The position numbers and the translations under genes are program-made. 64,000 bases of DNA from JACOND01 sp965202795 (GTDB lineage: Bacteria > Bdellovibrionota > Bdellovibrionia > Bdellovibrionales > UBA1609): positions 248,001 to 312,000 of the forward strand of contig OZ241848.1 of assembly GCA_965202795.1 (NCBI GenBank), read 5' to 3'. Positions 17,741-26,553 of the stretch are shown here, piece after piece. The first letter of the stretch is position 1; each line of letters starts with the position of its first letter. Under the pieces are notes generated by a model. The model saw nothing but the letters and a program-made list of their open reading frames with translations, was not told the origin of the DNA and ran no database searches.

Positions 17741-18630
17741 CCTCTGGACAAGCTTGTCATTTCGCAGAGGTCTGGGAACGGCCGCCAGGCCAGCCTAATT
17801 AAGACAGGATATATGGATGCCTCTGGACACGCTTGCCGCTCCGCAGAGGTCTGGGAACGGCCGCCAGGCCGTCCCAATGAACAGACCCTCCCTCTGGACA
17901 AGCTTGTTATTCCGCAGAGGTCCGGGAACGGCCGCCAGGCCGTCCCAACGAACAGGCTAGGCCGTCCCAATGAACAGGCCAGGCCGTTCCAACGAACAGG
18001 CCAGGCTATTCCTCTGGACAAGCTTGTCATTCCACAGAGGTCCGGGAACGGCCGCCAGGCCGTCCCAACGAACAGGCGAGGCCGTTCCAATGAACAGGCC
18101 AGGCCGTCCCAATGAACAGACCCTCCCTCTGGACAAGCTTGTCATTCCGCAGAGGTCCGGGAACGGCCGCCAGGCCGTCCCAACGAACAGGCCAGGCCGT
18201 CCCAACGAACAGGCCAGGCCGTCCCAATGAACAGGCCAGGCCGTCCCAATGAACAGACCCTCCCTCTGGACAAGCTTGTCATTCCGCAGAGGTCTGGGAA
18301 CGGCCGCCAGGCCGTCCCAACGAACAGGCCAGGCCGCCCCAATGAACAGGCCAGGCCCTCCCAGCAAACAGACCCTCCCTCTGGACAAGCTTGTCATTCC
18401 GCAGAGGTCTGGGAACGGCCGCGAGGCCGTCCCAATGAACAGGCCAGGCCGTCCCAACGAACAGGCCAGGCCGCCCCAATGAACAGGCCAGGCCGTCCCA
18501 GCAAACAGACCAGGCTATTCCTCTGGAAAAGCCTGTGACTTTGCAGAGCTTCGGGAACGGCCGCCAGGCCGTCCCAACGAACAGGCCAGGCCCTCCCAAC
18601 GAACAGGCCAGGCCGTCCCAACGAACATCC
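17741..18630. repeat. Large array of a two-hairpin repeat with variable 22-bp inserts
   Basis: Eight copies of a roughly 57-bp core start at about 17741, 17820, 17891, 18011, 18125, 18263, 18378 and 18520. The core is CCTCTG-GACAAGCTTGTC-ATTCCG-CAGAGG (a hairpin with an inner palindrome) followed by GGGAACGGCC-GCCA-GGCCGTCCC (a second hairpin). Cores are separated by none to several copies of a 22-bp unit beginning GAACAGGCCAGGCCGTCCCA. Frames through it stay open for up to about 160 codons only because the repeats lack stops; I do not call genes. Related copies occur at 1.1, 40.0, 42.6, 48.8, 49.4 and 51.3 kb. The rest of 17439-18740 holds nothing recognisable. Confidence 0.92.
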
Positions 18631-18763
18631 CAGGCCGGCTTGACTTCTTTTCAAAAACCTCCTATTTTTATGGATAAGAGGCTCCAAGCTTTAACGGGGG
18701 AGGCGGCGGGCTGGCCAAAACGCCGGGATTTTTCAAATAAAGCGCCATTAGGAGGGAGGGAGC

Positions 18764-20551
18764 ATGAGCGCAGCGCCAAGAGGGGCCAGCATACAGGAGC
18801 TGTATGTCTGGCACAGAGACAAAGAGCTGTTTTGGGTCAACCGCCGCTATCAGCGAAAGCTAGTCTGGACCCGGGCGGAAAAGCAAAAGCTGATTGACAG
18901 CATTCTTTCCGGCTATCCCCTGCCTTTAATTCTTCTGGCCGGCGCGGACGGCTCCGGCTATGAGATCATTGACGGGATGCAGAGGCTGAACGCCATATTC
19001 TCTTTTATAGAGACCGGCTACCCCCTGGAGAGCGGCGAGTATTTTGATTTGAAAGAGTTTGCCAGCGCGAGGCAGGCCGGGGAAAAGGGCCGCTTTCAGG
19101 CCCAGCCGGAGCCTTGCAAAAAACTGCCGGGGGAGAGCTGCGCAAAGCTTTTGAATTATCAAATGCCCCTCACCGTGTTTGCCGATCAGGATGAGGAAAA
19201 AATCAATGAGGTTTTTTCCCGAATCAACTCTGGCGGGCGGCAGCTCAGCAATCAGGAAAGGCGGCAGGCCGGCATAGTGTCGGTTTTTTCCGATCTGACG
19301 CGGGACATATCCTCTGAAATCCGGGGCGATTCCTCCAGAAAAAAGCTCAAGCTTCAGGACATGCCCTCCATCAGCATTGACACAGCGCAAAAACCTCAGG
19401 GTTATAGCATAAATGCGGAGGAGACTTTCTGGCTCCGCCATGGGATTTTGGCCGCAAAACAGCTGCGGCAAAGCGAGGACGAAGATCTTATAGCGGATAT
19501 TTTAGCCAGCATTCTGCTTGAAAGGCCTTTGGCCAGAAGCAAAGAGGTCCTGGACTCTATCTACACGCTTCATCATGAGATGGCGGAGAAAATAAAAGCC
19601 AGCTTGAGGCGGCATCAAACTGATTTTCTAAAAGAGCAGGTTATAGCTGTGTTGTCCCACATTGACGCAGAAATAAAAAAATACAGCCCGAAGCCGCGGG
19701 CTTTTCGGAAGCGGGTTATGGGAGAGGGAACAACAGCCAGCTCAGCGAAAACCCCGTTTTACTCTGTCTTTATGGCGTTTTATGAGCTGATGGCCGGGGA
19801 CAGCAAATTCCCCCGCGCCGGCAGCGGAAAAATCATAGCTGCTCTTCAGAATCTAAATAAAAAACTGGAAACCCAAACGCATCATGCGACTTCAGAGCAA
19901 AGGAAGGCAAACATCAATACAGTCAAGGGGCTGATACAGGATTTTTTTGTAAAAAAAGAGCCTTCACAGCTGTTTCATGGCCCGGGTCTGGCCATTGATT
20001 TTGAAAACTCTCTTCGCCGGTCCCGGATCGAAACCCCGCGGTATGAGATGAAGCAGGGATTTCTCTCTTTGGACAAAAACCGCCAGTTTGAAAAAAGCCT
20101 GGTTGAAAGGCTGGCGCAAACCGCATGCGCCATGGCAAACATCGGGCCTGAAAGCAGAGGCTTTATCCAGATCGGCGTGGCGGATCAAAAAAAAGACGCC
20201 GACAGGGCAAAAGAGCTGGACTCTATAGAGCCCGTCCCAGTAAACAGCCATTGGGTGGTTGGCGTTGACAGGGAGGCCCGGAAATTGGGAAAAACTGTAG
20301 AGAAATATGTTGATATGTTTGTCTCTGAGTTTAAAAAAATCCCTGTCTCGGAAGATCTAAAAAGGGATATTTTAAGTGATATTGACACTGTCAATTACCG
20401 GGGCTTTTCCGTTATCCGCATAGCCGTTAAGCCGCAGTCCAGGGCAAGCTATGTGAACAACGAATGCTTTATAAGGGAGGGCAGCCATACAAAAAAAGCG
20501 GAAGGCCCCGCCATTGAGGCGGTCATCAGCCGCTTTAACAAGCGGGCATGA
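18764..20551 (+). CDS. DUF262 (ParB/GmrSD-like) protein fused to a Schlafen AlbA_2-like domain
   Basis: The N-terminal 130 residues are a DUF262 domain: VNRRYQRKLVWTRAEKQKLI, then YEIIDGMQRLNAIFSFIE, containing the DGxQR motif of the ParB-like nuclease/NTPase fold seen in GmrS and related restriction factors. DINSGG-type spacing (FSRINSGGRQLSNQE) follows. From about residue 440, VERLAQTACAMANIGPESRG, FIQIGVADQ and ECFIREGSHTKKA match a Schlafen/AlbA_2 domain. The usual DUF1524 HNH partner is absent. AGGAGGGAGGGAGC precedes the ATG. The stop overlaps the methylase start by 4 bp (ATGA), so the pair form one unit, probably a restriction or anti-phage system. This is inferred from domains and context; the domain fusion is what I see. 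Confidence 0.85.
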   Translation: MSAAPRGASIQELYVWHRDKELFWVNRRYQRKLVWTRAEKQKLIDSILSGYPLPLILLAGADGSGYEIIDGMQRLNAIFSFIETGYPLESGEYFDLKEFASARQAGEKGRFQAQPEPCKKLPGESCAKLLNYQMPLTVFADQDEEKINEVFSRINSGGRQLSNQERRQAGIVSVFSDLTRDISSEIRGDSSRKKLKLQDMPSISIDTAQKPQGYSINAEETFWLRHGILAAKQLRQSEDEDLIADILASILLERPLARSKEVLDSIYTLHHEMAEKIKASLRRHQTDFLKEQVIAVLSHIDAEIKKYSPKPRAFRKRVMGEGTTASSAKTPFYSVFMAFYELMAGDSKFPRAGSGKIIAALQNLNKKLETQTHHATSEQRKANINTVKGLIQDFFVKKEPSQLFHGPGLAIDFENSLRRSRIETPRYEMKQGFLSLDKNRQFEKSLVERLAQTACAMANIGPESRGFIQIGVADQKKDADRAKELDSIEPVPVNSHWVVGVDREARKLGKTVEKYVDMFVSEFKKIPVSEDLKRDILSDIDTVNYRGFSVIRIAVKPQSRASYVNNECFIREGSHTKKAEGPAIEAVISRFNKRA

Positions 20552-22254
20552 CATCCAGAAGGCGCTCTTTTAAGCCAAAAGCCGCCCTGGAGCCTGGAGC
20601 ATGGAAGAAAAAACGCTGCTTTAAAAAATATGCGGAGAGGGCATTTATGGGCCGGGAAAAGCAGCTTTTGACGCTTAAGGAGGCCAGCCGCTGGGCCAGC
20701 CATTTTCTAAAAAGGGAGGTCAGCGAATCCAGCATTTCCTATCTGATACAGTATGGAAAAATCAAAAAGCGCTTTAAAGCCGCCCAAGACAGCCGCGGCC
20801 GGCGGTCCATTTTTATCGGCAAAAAGGATCTGATGGCCTATTACAGCTGTCTCAGCGCGCAAAAAGCGGGCTGGAAAAAACAGCTTGGACAGGACCTTGA
20901 CTGGGGGCTTTCCTTTGATCATCTCAGGGAAACAGCCACAACCAAGCATGTCCACAGGCTTCATCCCTATAAGGGAAAGTTCATCCCCCAGCTGGTCCAG
21001 AGTCTTTTAAGCCGCGGCGGCTTTGAGCCTGGGGATATTGTTCTTGATCCGTTTTCCGGCTCCGGCACAACCCTTGTCCAGGCCGCCGAGATGGGCATCC
21101 ATGGCATTGGCCTTGACATCTCCCGGTTCAACTGCCTGATAGCGGAGGCCAAGCTTTTGAGCTGTGATATTTCCCTGCTCAGGGAGAGCGCCGCCCGGCT
21201 GCGGCATGCTGTGGAGGATTTTGGAAGGGGGCTGCCTCTCGCCCTGTTTGAAAGGGAGCTTTCAGCCTCTCTCAGAGAGTTTAACGAAAAACATTTTCCC
21301 GGCCCTGAGTTTAAGCGCCGGCTTGCGGAGGGGAAAATCAGCGAAAGGGATTATGGGGCGGCGAGGGAAAAAGAGTTTTTAAAAACATACCGCCGCCTGA
21401 TCAAAAAACAAACTATGGCCCTGACAATCCAGAGAGCGCCCCCTCCCCGCGGCGGTCCGCGGGCGGAGAGTTTTCTGGACAAATGGCACCTTCCCATTAT
21501 CAGAAAAGAGCTGGACATTGCGCTGAGGGAAATTCAAAAAATAAAAGATCCGGAGATCAAAAAAATTCTGTCTGTGCTTTTAAGCCGGACCGCCAGGTCC
21601 TGCAGGGCCACCAGCCACTCTGATCTTGCAACCCTTAAGGAGCCTCAGACAGAGGCTTATTACTGCTGGAAGCACAAAAAAATCTGCCGGCCGCTGCTCT
21701 CAATCAGGGGGCGGCTGAAGCGGTACATTAAAGACAGCCTTTTCCGGATAGAGGAGTTTTCCCGCCTGAGAACAGGCGCTTTGTTTGCCGTTCTCCCCCT
21801 GGATGCGAGAGCTGCGGATATTTTCAGCGAAGTCCAGAGGCAAAACAAAAGCTTTGGCAGGCTGCTGAAGAGGCGGAAAATCCGCGGCATTTGCGCCTCC
21901 CCGCCTTATGTGGGGCAGATTGACTATCACGAGCAGCATGCTTATGCCTATAAGCTTTTGGGCCTTCAGCGGGCGGATGATCTGGAGATTGGCCCCCTTT
22001 TCCGCGGCCGCGGGGCTGCCGCGCGGAGGCTGTATGTGGAGGGAATAGCCCAGGCTCTGAGAAACTGCCGCCGGTTTATGGCTGATGATTTTGATGTGTT
22101 TCTTGTGGCCAATGACAAATTCCGCCTGTATCCTGAGATTGCTGAGCGGGCGGGGATGCGCGCCGCGAATCAGTTTAAGCGGCCTGTGCTGAACCGGGCG
22201 GAAAAGGATCAGGCCCCTTATGCCGAGCAGATTTTTCATCTAAAGCCCTTATGA
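20548..22254 (+). CDS. HTH-containing DNA methyltransferase (SPPY type)
   Basis: An S-adenosylmethionine-dependent DNA amino-methylase. Motif I, DPFSGSGTTLVQAAEMG, is at about residue 166, preceded by motif X-like LHPYKGKFIPQLVQSLL. Motif IV, ASPPYVGQIDYHEQHAYAY, is near residue 450. The order X-I-long insert-IV, with about 280 residues between, is alpha-like, and SPPY is common in N4-cytosine enzymes. Residues about 40-115 (LTLKEASRWASHFLKREVSE, GRRSIFIGKKDLMAYY) look like a MerR/excisionase-type helix-turn-helix. The first ATG overlaps the DUF262 gene; an internal ATG at 20647 has GGAGAGGG upstream and may be the true start. Likely the modification half of a two-gene defence unit. Confidence 0.88.
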   Translation: MTSRRRSFKPKAALEPGAWKKKRCFKKYAERAFMGREKQLLTLKEASRWASHFLKREVSESSISYLIQYGKIKKRFKAAQDSRGRRSIFIGKKDLMAYYSCLSAQKAGWKKQLGQDLDWGLSFDHLRETATTKHVHRLHPYKGKFIPQLVQSLLSRGGFEPGDIVLDPFSGSGTTLVQAAEMGIHGIGLDISRFNCLIAEAKLLSCDISLLRESAARLRHAVEDFGRGLPLALFERELSASLREFNEKHFPGPEFKRRLAEGKISERDYGAAREKEFLKTYRRLIKKQTMALTIQRAPPPRGGPRAESFLDKWHLPIIRKELDIALREIQKIKDPEIKKILSVLLSRTARSCRATSHSDLATLKEPQTEAYYCWKHKKICRPLLSIRGRLKRYIKDSLFRIEEFSRLRTGALFAVLPLDARAADIFSEVQRQNKSFGRLLKRRKIRGICASPPYVGQIDYHEQHAYAYKLLGLQRADDLEIGPLFRGRGAAARRLYVEGIAQALRNCRRFMADDFDVFLVANDKFRLYPEIAERAGMRAANQFKRPVLNRAEKDQAPYAEQIFHLKPL

Positions 22255-22309
22255 CAGGAAGGCCAGGCTGAAAAAAAAAGAAAGAAACAGTTTTTTTCTT
22301 TAAAAGCAT

Positions 22310-23266
22310 GTGGCAGCTTTAATAAATATGATGAGTTTTCTCAAAAAGCCTTTGGCTGTCTGCCCAGGCGCCTCTGCGGGGGGGGCCGGGGGCTGGCTTT
22401 CGGCGCGGGCCGCGGGCCTCCCCCTTCTTTTGGGCCTGGCGGGGGCGGCCTTTCTGGCGGCTTTTTTGCCAAAAGGGGCTTTGGCGGAAGAGGCGCCTCA
22501 TCCGGCCCCTCCCCTGCCGGAATCCCAGGGGGCTGATGTAAGCTTTATGGAGGCCATCCTTTCGGCCCATTTTATTGTTCAGGCCACTCTTGTTATTTTG
22601 GCGCTTATGTCAGTTGTCTCCTGGGCCATCATATTCCAAAAATGGGCGCTCTTTAAAAGCCTTAAAGAGGAGAGCGCCTTTATGGACGATGTGTTTCTGA
22701 AATCAGGGGCTTTTGAGGACATTTACAACACAGCCCGCTCCCATGAAACAAGCCCTCTGGCCCGGATTTTTATCAGCGGATACAATGAAATGCGAAAAGC
22801 GCTGGCTCAGCCCCAGATAAAAGCCGGGATGGCCGCAGCGGAGCCTGCCGCAAAAAAAGACTCAAAAAAAGCCGATTCCCGGCAAATCGCCGGCAGCCTG
22901 GACAATGTGGAGCGGGCTTTGCGAAAGGGGCTGGAAAACGAGCTGGCCATGATGGAGGAGGGCCTGGGGTTTTTGGCCACAGCAGGAAGCAGCTGTCCGT
23001 TTATCGGGCTTTTTGGGACTGTTTTTGGAATCATGAACTCCTTTAACGAAATCGCCCGCATGGGATCGGCAAGCCTTCATATTGTCGCCCCCGGCATAGC
23101 TGAAGCCCTTATCGCCACCGGGCTTGGCCTGTTTGCCGCCATCCCCGCCTCTGTTTTTTACAACATTTTTCTGGGCCATATCAGGAGATGGGATCGGGAG
23201 GGAGGCAATTTTTCCATAGATTTTATCAACATAGCCAAAAGAAACTTTTTTCACGAAAGGCATTAA
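22310..23266 (+). CDS. tolQ: TolQ/ExbB-type proton channel protein
   Basis: Inner-membrane motor subunit that with TolR uses the proton gradient to drive TolA or TonB. The conserved core is NVERALRKGLENELAMMEEG, LGFLATAGSSCPFIGLFGTV and IVAPGIAEALIATGLGLFAAIPA, with the usual three membrane segments. The N-terminus carries an extra 60-residue stretch with one hydrophobic segment (GLPLLLGLAGAAFLAAFLP) ending in ALAEEA, which could be a cleaved signal, and a Lys/Ala-rich insert lies in the cytoplasmic loop. The start is uncertain: GTG 22310 and ATGs 22328 and 22331 all lack a clear ribosome site. tolR follows after 15 bp. Confidence 0.93.
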   Translation: MAALINMMSFLKKPLAVCPGASAGGAGGWLSARAAGLPLLLGLAGAAFLAAFLPKGALAEEAPHPAPPLPESQGADVSFMEAILSAHFIVQATLVILALMSVVSWAIIFQKWALFKSLKEESAFMDDVFLKSGAFEDIYNTARSHETSPLARIFISGYNEMRKALAQPQIKAGMAAAEPAAKKDSKKADSRQIAGSLDNVERALRKGLENELAMMEEGLGFLATAGSSCPFIGLFGTVFGIMNSFNEIARMGSASLHIVAPGIAEALIATGLGLFAAIPASVFYNIFLGHIRRWDREGGNFSIDFINIAKRNFFHERH

Positions 23267-23281
23267 AACAGGGCATAAGCC

Positions 23282-23728
23282 ATGGGATCTTTAGGCGCGG
23301 GGCAGAGCCGGCAGGGGCGGGGCGGGGGCCGCGGCCCGCTTTTGAGCGAGATCAATGTGACTCCCTTTGTGGATGTCATGCTTGTTCTGTTGATTATATT
23401 TATGGTGACCGCCCCGCTTTTGCGGCAGAGCTTTGACCTTTCGCTGCCGGAGGCAAAGGCCTCGTCCGGCGCCAGATCAGCCGCGCGGATCACAGGCGAA
23501 TCTTTTATTCTGGAGATAAAAAAAGACCGGAATCTCTATATAGAGGGCCGCCGGCTGCCATTGAATCAGCTTGCGCCAAAGCTGAAAGCCATCTTTGAGC
23601 ATAGAGGGGGGGAGCCGGTTTATATACAGGCCGACAAGTCTGTCCCTTATGGCTTTGTGGCGAAAATTCTTGGAGAGATCAAGGCCAGCGGACTGACGGA
23701 AATAAGCCTTGTGACGGCAGCAAAATAA
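23282..23728 (+). CDS. tolR: TolR/ExbD-type biopolymer transport protein
   Basis: A single-pass partner of TolQ. It has a short cytoplasmic Gly/Arg-rich start, then LLSEINVTPFVDVMLVLLIIFMVTAPLL, in which the membrane Asp (FVDVMLVLL) is the proton-carrying residue of the family, and a periplasmic domain ending VPYGFVAKILGEIKASGLTEISLVT. Length 148 fits TolR. It is co-directional with tolQ and the TonB-like gene. Confidence 0.94.
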   Translation: MGSLGAGQSRQGRGGGRGPLLSEINVTPFVDVMLVLLIIFMVTAPLLRQSFDLSLPEAKASSGARSAARITGESFILEIKKDRNLYIEGRRLPLNQLAPKLKAIFEHRGGEPVYIQADKSVPYGFVAKILGEIKASGLTEISLVTAAK

Positions 23729-23751
23729 CCAGCGCCGCGGGGGAGGCCGCA

Positions 23752-24498
23752 TTGAAAAGCCCGCCTTTTGCTTTTTTTCTGTCTCTTTCGCTTTCAGCCC
23801 ATTTGCTGCTGTTTGGGGGGATGTTTCTGATGGGGCTTTTTGATTTGTTTGCCCCGGCCCGGAAGCCCGCGCTCATCATCGCCGCCAAAGTGGATCTTGT
23901 GGCGCTGCCAGATCTCCCCTCCCTGAAAAAAAAGCCGGCGAAAGCCGCAAAAAAAAATCCTCCAAAGCCAAAGGCAAAAGCGTTTCCGGCAGGCCGCCCC
24001 AAAAAGCCTCTGGACAAGCCGCGCGCAAAAAGCCCTCCGCCGCCGCCAAAAGCTCTGGAAAAAAAGCCTGAGCCGCCCCAAAGGGAGGCTCTGGACCCCG
24101 GCGCCAAAGAAGCGGAGCCGGAAAGCGGGCCCGCAAAGGGAAACCGGCTGTCCGAAGGATGGGGCGAAAGCGGCCGGCCGGCTGAAAAACAGGGGCTTTC
24201 AGAAGAGGAGAGGCAGGCTCTGGCTGCCTATTTGAATCCCATTATCAGACAAATAAAGTCCCATTGGAATCTGCCAAAATATCTTGTGGATGAAAATCTT
24301 TTTGCCGAGCTGGAGATCAAAATCAGCGACCATGGGGAGATTATCGCAAAAAGCCTGATCACCTCGTCCTTAAATGATTTTTTTGACCGCCGGATTTTGG
24401 CGGCTATAGAAAAATCCGCCCCCTTCCCCCCTCCGCCCCCCGCGGCGCGAAAAATCCTCTCGGACGGCATTGTGTTTGGGCTTTCAAGCCGGGACTGA
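23752..24498 (+). CDS. TonB/TolA-like energy-transducing protein
   Basis: The N-terminal membrane anchor (AFFLSLSLSAHLLLFGGMFL) has the SxxxH motif of TonB/TolA anchors. A long Lys/Pro/Ala-rich linker (residues about 55-130) follows, then a compact C-terminal domain (YLNPIIRQIKSHWNLPKYL, FAELEIKISDHGEI) that resembles the TolA/TonB C-domain. Start is TTG 23752 with GGAGG five bases upstream. Downstream, a stretch of about 40 bp (24519-24560) repeats part of its own linker sequence (24097-24137). No tolB or pal follows here. Whether it acts as TolA or TonB cannot be told. Confidence 0.85.
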   Translation: MKSPPFAFFLSLSLSAHLLLFGGMFLMGLFDLFAPARKPALIIAAKVDLVALPDLPSLKKKPAKAAKKNPPKPKAKAFPAGRPKKPLDKPRAKSPPPPPKALEKKPEPPQREALDPGAKEAEPESGPAKGNRLSEGWGESGRPAEKQGLSEEERQALAAYLNPIIRQIKSHWNLPKYLVDENLFAELEIKISDHGEIIAKSLITSSLNDFFDRRILAAIEKSAPFPPPPPAARKILSDGIVFGLSSRD

Positions 24499-24588
24499 CA
24501 AAGGCTCTGTCTGAGAGGGCCCCGGCGCCAAAAAAGCGGAGCCGGAAAGCGCGGCCGGCCCCGGACGCGCATAAACAGGGCGGCGCGC

Positions 24589-26499
24589 TCAGCCGCTTTT
24601 TCTTTTTATATTTGAGAGCTGGTTCAGCAGGCTGCCGGACTTTTTTCTCTGTATCTCTTTGAGCTTGTATTTTCTGACAGCGGCAGAGGCGGAGAGGAAG
24701 GCGGGATCAATCATCTCCGCTTTTCTGAAGCTGCGCTCGGCCTGTTTGGCCAGGCCCCTTTCCTCATAATAAAGGCCGCAGATATAATGATACAGGCTGT
24801 TTCTTTTTAGAGTTATGCCCTGCTCATTGACTTTTTTCAAATAATATTTCTTTTTCTTTTGATCGCCAAGCTCTGGCGAGACAAAGCAGAGCCAAAGATA
24901 CAGCATTTGAAACACAGCGCTTTCCTCCAGAATTTCAGCAGGCAGAGAGTGAAAACAGGAGGCGGCCTCATGGCGCCTTCCCTGCTCCAGAAAAAACTTG
25001 CAGGCTCTTTTCAGCTTCTCAACCTCTATTTCCCTTTGGATCCTCTCCTCTTTTTTCTTCGGGGAGTCTGAGCCGTCCGCCGCTGAGGCAAAAAACAAAT
25101 AATGCTGTTTGATGTGGTAATGCGCTGTGTTAACCAGCTTTTTCAGATCATTTGGAATCTCAGAGGGAAACAGGTCGGGATGATTGTTTTTCACAAACAA
25201 ATTATACAGTTTTTTGACAGATGAGCTGTCTTTAATCCGGACCCCTCCGCCGGCTAAACCGCTTATTGCGGAAAAAATCTCCTCTGAATCCGCTGTCTTT
25301 AAAAACCGGCTTAAATGCCTGTACCGCTCAGTCATATATGAAAAATCAGCCGCGCCGCCATCAAAAGCAAACCCCCCTCTGCATAAAATATACAGCAGGC
25401 GGGGGTAAAAATCAGGCCCGCCCCCGCGCCTCTGCCGCGCCTCTTCCAGGCTCGCTCCTTTTTTTAAGTCAGACGCCAGCTCCTCCGCCTCTGGAAAGCG
25501 CTGCCGGCCCGGATCGGCAAATGCCAGGGATTTTTCCATAATTTCCGGGCCGAACATGGCGGCAAGGCGCTCAGAAGGCAGGGTTTTGAGAATCTGAAAG
25601 GCTGTTTCAGAAAAGCCGCTTTGATCAATCTGAAAGCGCTTTTTTTCCAGGGAGGCGAACAGCCTGATATTCAAAGACACCTCCGCCTTCGCCTGGATGG
25701 CTTTCAGGGCCTCAAAAAGAAACCCGCGCTTCAGCTCCGACTCCTGGTAGGGGCTGATGGCGCATTCTTTTGTCAAATCGATAAGAATTTGATTGAGGCT
25801 TTTCCCCTCAAAGCGCCTGACTTCAGACGGGGAAATGATGTTTTGCGCGGCAAGAGCGCCTAGAAGCCTGGCGCCGGCGCGGCTGATTTCATAATCTGTG
25901 ATTTCGCCTTTCCGCAAAAAAACCGCGCAGCTTGTCTGCCCATCGGCCGAGAATTTGACAAACGCGCTCTCTTTGGAGTTTAAAAGGCCGGCGATAATCA
26001 AAAGCAGGTCTGCCGGCTTTGCCTTTTTCAAAGCGATAAGCGCTTTTAGCTGGCGCAGATTCAGCCGGCTGCCAAAAAGCTGCAAAAGGAGGCTGTTTTT
26101 TCCGCCGCCGCGCGCGCGCCTTTCCCTGACCTCAGCCACAACTTCATCAATATCAGAGGCCAGAACAGGCTTTGACAGAAAAACCAGGCCCGGCTCCTTT
26201 TCCAGCAATGCGGATACGCTCTGCTTGTTTACAACCCCGCTCACCATGACCGCGTCAACAGAGGAGCCGACATAGCTTCTGATTTTTCTGATAAAGTCAG
26301 CTCCATGGCTTGCGCGAAGAACACAGTCCACAAAAACAAGGTGAAAGGGCCGGAGCAGAATCATGGCCGCCGCTTTGTCCGGGTCGGAAAGCGCCTCCGC
26401 GTCAAAGCCCCTTTTCTCCAGCATTCGCTTCAGCATGTGAAGAAAGCTTTTGTCATCGTCAAGGATGAGGGCCCGCAGCCGGCCTGATTCGTTTTTCAT
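24589..26499 (-). CDS. Response regulator receiver protein with long helical/TPR tail
   Basis: Residues about 8-130 are a receiver domain: ALILDDDKSF with the acidic pair, LVFVDCVL with the phospho-accepting Asp, and LVFLSKPV with the conserved Lys. The next 260 residues contain a DUF4388/PatA-like region (KPADLLLIIAGLLNSKESAF, KGEITDYEI) often linked to receivers in delta-type proteobacteria. The last 250 residues are helical, with a TPR pair near the end (YICGLYYEERGLAKQAERSF). There is no DNA-binding domain or histidine kinase next to it. It is the last gene of a minus-strand run after ribD, converging on the tonB-like gene. Confidence 0.85.
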   Translation of the reverse strand: MKNESGRLRALILDDDKSFLHMLKRMLEKRGFDAEALSDPDKAAAMILLRPFHLVFVDCVLRASHGADFIRKIRSYVGSSVDAVMVSGVVNKQSVSALLEKEPGLVFLSKPVLASDIDEVVAEVRERRARGGGKNSLLLQLFGSRLNLRQLKALIALKKAKPADLLLIIAGLLNSKESAFVKFSADGQTSCAVFLRKGEITDYEISRAGARLLGALAAQNIISPSEVRRFEGKSLNQILIDLTKECAISPYQESELKRGFLFEALKAIQAKAEVSLNIRLFASLEKKRFQIDQSGFSETAFQILKTLPSERLAAMFGPEIMEKSLAFADPGRQRFPEAEELASDLKKGASLEEARQRRGGGPDFYPRLLYILCRGGFAFDGGAADFSYMTERYRHLSRFLKTADSEEIFSAISGLAGGGVRIKDSSSVKKLYNLFVKNNHPDLFPSEIPNDLKKLVNTAHYHIKQHYLFFASAADGSDSPKKKEERIQREIEVEKLKRACKFFLEQGRRHEAASCFHSLPAEILEESAVFQMLYLWLCFVSPELGDQKKKKYYLKKVNEQGITLKRNSLYHYICGLYYEERGLAKQAERSFRKAEMIDPAFLSASAAVRKYKLKEIQRKKSGSLLNQLSNIKRKSG

Positions 26500-26553
26500 A
26501 ATGGGCTTATCGGCTTTTTTTGAAAAAAACTTAATGCCGAACAGCCGGCCCCC

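Noticed and set aside
17741..18630. CRISPR array
   Set aside because: Periodic repeats are present, but the intervals consist of further copies of a 22-bp repeat rather than unique spacers, and no cas genes are nearby.
17560..18897. Several overlapping open frames on both strands (proteins rich in GRPGLF or NRPGRPNEQ)
   Set aside because: They arise because the repeat unit lacks stop codons; none has a ribosome site or family match, and both strands are open at once.
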